DNA of 64,000 bases from Pisaster brevispinus (taxonomy: Eukaryota > Echinodermata > Asteroidea > Forcipulatida > Asteriidae): the NCBI GenBank assembly GCA_023634235.1, contig JAMKCF010000019.1, forward strand, positions 10,309,684-10,373,683. Reading direction: 5' to 3'. Shown here one piece after another: positions 60,278 to 64,000 of the stretch. Numbering within the stretch: position 1 is the first letter of the stretch; each line of letters opens with the position of its first letter. Both the position numbers and the translations under genes were made by a program. The notes beneath the pieces are model-generated. The model was not told the DNA's origin, did not search any database, and saw only the letters and a list, made by a program, of their open reading frames with translations.

Positions 60278-60765
60278 ATGAAAGCCTTATTCGGCTACCG
60301 CCTAAAGTCGACCGGCGAAAAGAATAGGCAATTTAACCGATTGCATTGAAAGACGAGCGGGTCGTAATAGTCAACAAACTTGTGTCATTGAAGCACGCAT
60401 CTTTTTGGGATCCATGGTTTTATTTGTATCAAGAATTGTTCTAAAAACGGACGCATTAGTGCTTAGATATCGACACCATGGAGCAAATATTACGCCGTGA
60501 CAAGCAGAGACGTGTAGGCCTACGTGTCAGCAATAATTTAACTGAAGAAAACCCCTGATATAACCGATTCAACGAGTAACCGATTAACCGAATAACCTTG
60601 CAGTACTACCCGTTGGATGGATCCACTTATTGGCACTTTAACCCAATCGATGACAGCCCACCCGGAGGGACCACACCAACTACCACACCCGACCAACCCT
60701 AAGCGGTGATATGAGAGAATGCGCCCAGATACTTGAAACTACAATCTAATTAAACTTTTTGTGGA
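60278..60765 (+). pseudogene. Second dead lectin of block B
   Basis: Same arrangement as 57387-57877. ATGAAAGCCTTATTCGGCTA is at 60278. About 280 bp of unrelated DNA follows, then the match resumes near 60630 with DDSPPGG-type sequence and reaches TTTTTGTGGAATGAC at 60756-60770, where the minisatellite begins. Stops and shifts make it non-functional. Confidence 0.7.
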
Positions 60766-60981
60766 ATGACAATGCCGTGCAACGAACTCAGAATGACAAT
60801 GCCGTGTAACGAACTCAGAATGACAATGCCGTGTAACGAACTCAGAATGACAATGCCGTGTAACGAACTCAGAATGACAATGCCGTGCAACGAACTCAGA
60901 ATGACAATGCCGTGTAACGGACTCAGAATGACAATGCCGTGTAATGAACTCAGAATGACAATGCCGTGTAACGGACTCAGA
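60766..60981 (+). repeat. 27-bp minisatellite grown from the lectin WND motif, eight units
   Basis: The unit ATGACAATGCCGTGTAACGA + ACTCAGA is repeated exactly eight times (216 bp) with few substitutions. The first unit is preceded by TTTTTGTGGA and continues the lectin's WND codons (tgtggaatgac), and ACGAACTCAGAA matches the intact gene's CYELRS codons at 12703-12719. Block A has only two units at 57878-57927. The frame MTMPCNELR is open throughout because 27 is a multiple of three. It is not a known protein. Confidence 0.9.
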
Positions 60982-61057
60982 AGTTACTAAATCTTACCGG
61001 TCTGGTCCAGAGTAGGAACTCAGTAACAAGTTCACAGTCTCTACAGTTGACAATAAC

Positions 61058-61185
61058 AGCCGTGTGTCCGACTTAACGGCTTCGGCAGTGGCTACGGCTA
61101 GATCGTTGAAAAGGCAGATTCTTCAACGTTGTCGCTGCTCGACGGCCACAGCCGCAGCCAAAGCCGCTTGATTCAGACGCGGGAG
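61058..61185. mobile_element. Diverged copy of the 55.48-kb MITE
   Basis: The left part (GCCGTGTGTCCGACTTAACG, 'gcttcggcagtggctacgg') faces the right part (CCACAGCCGCAGCCAAAGCC, 'gattcagacgcggg') in inverted orientation around a ~40-bp centre. It lies where blocks A and B differ in length. Confidence 0.55.
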
Positions 61186-61989
61186 AATTGTTGGCGCACT
61201 TTAAAGATGCTAGGTCCGATTTTTATCGCATTGACCCCAACGTTTAGATTCATTTCAAAACAGCCTTTTTTAAAGGTTATCAGAAAGAAGTTAAAATAAC
61301 TTCCTGTACTTTCATTTAGGGTCGCACAAAAGAAATCCGACAGTGATAAGTGGTGGTCAATGACAATTGTTGGGATTTTCACATCAAGCCAGGCCCATCT
61401 GTTATGTACAAACAATGTTGCATAATACGTGCATTTTTGCATTGTCTTCGGCAAATTATGCGACTTTTTGTGTAGTTTTATTTTTGATTTGAAACAGCAT
61501 CATCTGTCACCACTCGTTCAGAGAAAGATGAACATTTTAAAACCAAATCGGGCCGAAACTTCAAGCTGTGTGCTACTGTTTGTAAAGGATGGTCTCACAC
61601 ACAATTTTACAAATAGGCCTATTGTTGGAAAAATACTTTCCATTTCATCGAAACATGAAATTTTTCTTTAGATATTTTTATGTTTAATTTTGTAAATGGG
61701 AAAATGAATTTACAGTGAAAACTGCTGTTTGGCTGAAGCGAAATTGATGGATTATAAAGACATGCAGCTTCAATCGGAGACAGTTTTTGGGCAAGTTTCA
61801 TCAGAAATAGCTATAGGAACCTTTATGGACGCACGTCTCTTTTAAACCGGTGGAAATTTAGGTTGCTTTACAACCGAATGCAATTTAAAACATCAGCTGA
61901 CAAAAACAAGTTCTGTAACATTATTTGTAAATACTTGAATACTGTCTCGTTCTCTTTAGATTGGATTTTTATTCTCATTATTCTTAGAA
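61186..61989. other. No gene recognised
   Basis: Non-coding. The overlapping open frames at 61173-61454 (-) and 61429-61671 (+) have no motif. This segment has no counterpart between 57940 and 58100, so it is either an insertion here or a deletion in block A. Confidence 0.35.
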
Positions 61990-62660
61990 AACTCATTGGG
62001 AATTCATTGTTACTTTTTTTTCTTCTAAATTAATCGATTTTTTCACACATTTATAGGTTAAACTCCTTTTGCGATTTCTGCACGGATTTGATTAGAATGC
62101 CTCTATACAGTGTATACAGTAATTCATGAGGTTCTTTCGTTCAATTCATTGTATTAAATAATCAAAATAGTAACACTGAACTGAACAATACAATGCTCTA
62201 TTTAGAGTTTTAAAAAACATTGGTTATTTTATTGCTGTTGGATCATAAACATGCCTTAAGTTGATATTAATTACATATTTTGCCGTATTTCGTCAATATT
62301 CTCAGTCACAGACTTAGAGCTATTTACTTTGGAATTTTGTAACGCACAACGAACTAAGTGCCTATCAGTAAAAGCTAACTGTTAACTCAATCATTTCCAA
62401 AAGGCCATTGTAAGCACAGAATATAAATAAAATACGTTATTTTGAAGCCTTTATCTGACATCAAAATAGGCCCTTTGTAGTTTATTGAAGCCGTTATCTA
62501 ATTAAGTAGCAACTCAACTTTGAAGGAAGTAAATGCATATTGCTCTACTGTATGAGATATTGTCATTATTTCCGTATATTATGATTCGATATCAGGCCAA
62601 TATTGGCATACAATTTGAACACAATCTCGAGTCCTCCAATTACTGGCCCTAAATGTCATG
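61990..62660 (+). repeat. Downstream lectin flank, copy B
   Basis: Realigns with 58100-58800 (see that entry), with more divergence near its right end. Confidence 0.7.
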
Positions 62661-62737
62661 TAATCCTAATTCAAACTTAATTTTCCCTTTGAAATCAGTA
62701 GCAATCCGCTGACCACAATTTCACAATTCCTTTCCAC

Positions 62738-62879
62738 AAACTTTGCGTTGAAAGTGAGATCACGCTTAATTACCCACCGGCACATCACACTAGAAAACTC
62801 CTTTCTTGTGGAAATGACAAGAGTTGCACCAAACTGAGGAGATTCATTTGTAAAAGACCCGAAACATTTCAGCTAAAAT
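62738..62879 (+). pseudogene. C-terminal remnant of another lectin
   Basis: A frame from TGCGTTGAA (CVE, the conserved Cys before WND) runs to TAA at 62877-62879. It includes TTGTGGAAATGACAAGAG, which is the WND region with one extra A, and then SCTKLRRFICKRPETFQ, close to the CICKRPETLS end of the 59699 gene. No upstream half is present. This shows at least one more lectin unit existed to the right. Confidence 0.75.
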
Positions 62880-62889
62880 AAGATAAAGA

Positions 62890-63645
62890 TGTTGCATAAG
62901 GAGCATAAGGAGCCAGGCCCGCGAGAGCGGGGGGTGCTGTTGGTGCTGCAGCACCCCAAACTGTTTGGATGGGGGTGCTGGTATATACTGAAGCACCCGG
63001 AGCTGGAATATTATACTAAAGCACCCAGAGGGATAAATACATACAAAACAACAAACACAAAAACAAAAGCAAACAAACAAGCAAACAAAAAACTAAAACA
63101 TACATTAAATCACAAATATTTAAGGAACTTACACAAAAATAAAAATTTTAATCACAAAACAAAAGTGAAATGCAAAAAAAAGACAGTAAGAAATACTTTA
63201 ATAGATACAAAAAACACCTGTTTTCAAAGTTGAGGCCACATAAAATACAAATAAATACAAGCCGAAAAAAGGATGTTAAAATGATTCAACAAATTCCCAT
63301 TGTAAAAAGTAAATAAATTTAGATGCGCATTGTTTTGAAGTAACTCAAAAATAAACACATATTTCACAAACAAAAATAATCATACTGAGTACAGAAACTA
63401 TTTATTTTTTTTAATAAAAAGCTTAGTACGTGCTTTTACAATGCAGATTTTTTAAATGGGAACACCATGAGCGAGGAACACTGCGCGCCATCAGCACAGA
63501 TTCGAAATAAACAAGCAAGTCAGATTTAAACGAACAACTCTGTAATAATCGAACAACTCAAAAATAAACGAACAACTCAGAAATAAACGAATATTGCAGA
63601 AATAAACCAACCTCGGAATTAAACCAACCAATAACACAATAGTTT
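62890..63645. other. No gene; GGTGCTGCAGCACC palindrome and A-rich tract
   Basis: 62935-63015 has repeated 'gcaccc(g/a)' phrases around a perfect GGTGCTGCAGCACC palindrome. 63040-63230 is AAAC-type low-complexity DNA. 63530-63625 has several copies of 'aataaacgaacaactc'. No supported gene. Confidence 0.4.
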
Positions 63646-63649
63646 TCGA

Positions 63650-64000
63650 ACGCTTTTACCTGGCCTCAAATGCTCACTGATTAAGTCCTGTCATAATTTT
63701 TATGACATTGTCATGATGATGAAAGAAGTTGACATTCAAGTTAAATAATTTCATCGTTATTATCATTTTGCAACAAGTCAACTGAGAAATGGGGAAATTA
63801 ATAATGATCTATTAAAAATTTGAACCACAATTCTAGTAATTTACTGCATGAGTCTCGAAAACTAAACATCTTTTCAGCAAACTCGAGCGATAGGAATGGG
63901 GTCAAAAATATCCAGACCACGAATGTTTTTGGACCATAATGGAGTAAGCAATAGGTAGACTGGGTACCCTGTGGTCACGTTCAAAAGACCGTGCAAGTCT
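63650..64000 (+). repeat. Start of a further lectin-block upstream region
   Basis: 'cgcttttacctggcctcaaatgctcactgattaag' resembles 56205-56255, upstream of block A's lectin. Another diverged block may therefore continue past the window edge. Confidence 0.35.

Larger units (their letters stand above)
59040..60990 (+). repeat. Lectin block, copy B (duplicate of 56090-57940)
   Basis: See the 56090-57940 entry. This copy carries the intact lectin and the expanded minisatellite. By eye, divergence from copy A is a few percent through the lectin and larger upstream of 59460. Confidence 0.85.

Noticed and set aside
62889..63233. 114-codon frame with a lysine-rich end
   Set aside because: It runs from a 'gcaccc' repeat into AAAC-type low-complexity DNA, and the composition follows the repeat.

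Overview
The window looks like animal nuclear DNA, most likely from an echinoderm and perhaps a sea star. That guess rests on the secreted single-domain C-type lectins, the L1/Tx1-like and RTE-like LINE remnants, the tRNA-derived SINEs and the many palindromic MITE-like repeats. The species cannot be fixed from sequence alone. There are no operons, ribosome binding sites, CRISPR arrays or rRNA genes. Almost all of the window is repeat-rich, AT-rich non-coding DNA.

The only genes I recognise with confidence belong to a small C-type lectin family on the + strand. Two copies are intact single-exon genes (12253-12750 and 59699-60199). The others are broken: 7345-7812 has a stop and frameshifts, 12885-13381 a frameshift, 56810-57299 one 2-nt frameshift, and 57387-57927, 60278-60765 and 62738-62879 are remnants. 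The right-hand copies sit in duplicated blocks of about 2.9 kb. Inside those blocks the codons around the WND calcium-site motif of a dead lectin have become a 27-bp minisatellite, with two units in one block and eight in the other.

From left to right: 0.8-2.6 kb is an inverted-repeat element. 3.73-7.24 kb is a TTAA-flanked element carrying two related GATCGGTG satellite arrays. 7.3-9.3 kb is a dead lectin and its diverged flank. 10.02-11.18 kb is a terminal-inverted-repeat element packed with GGCGAC repeats. 12.2-13.4 kb holds one intact lectin and one dead lectin. 14.5-15.9 kb holds MITEs and a palindromic SINE with a perfect target-site duplication. 16.2-20.1 kb is a dead L1/Tx1-like LINE carrying a nested SINE. 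25-28 kb holds degenerate short repeats, an RTE-like LINE tail and a foldback element.

30.1-34.1 kb (+ strand) and 46.4-50.6 kb (- strand) are arrays of one repeated module with a conserved 60-95 nt exon-like core between splice-like signals. Between them lie minisatellites, tandem repeats and a tRNA-like Pol III-type unit (41.96-42.05 kb). 50.7-56.0 kb has unique-looking DNA plus palindromic SINEs and MITEs. 56.1-64 kb is the duplicated lectin cluster.
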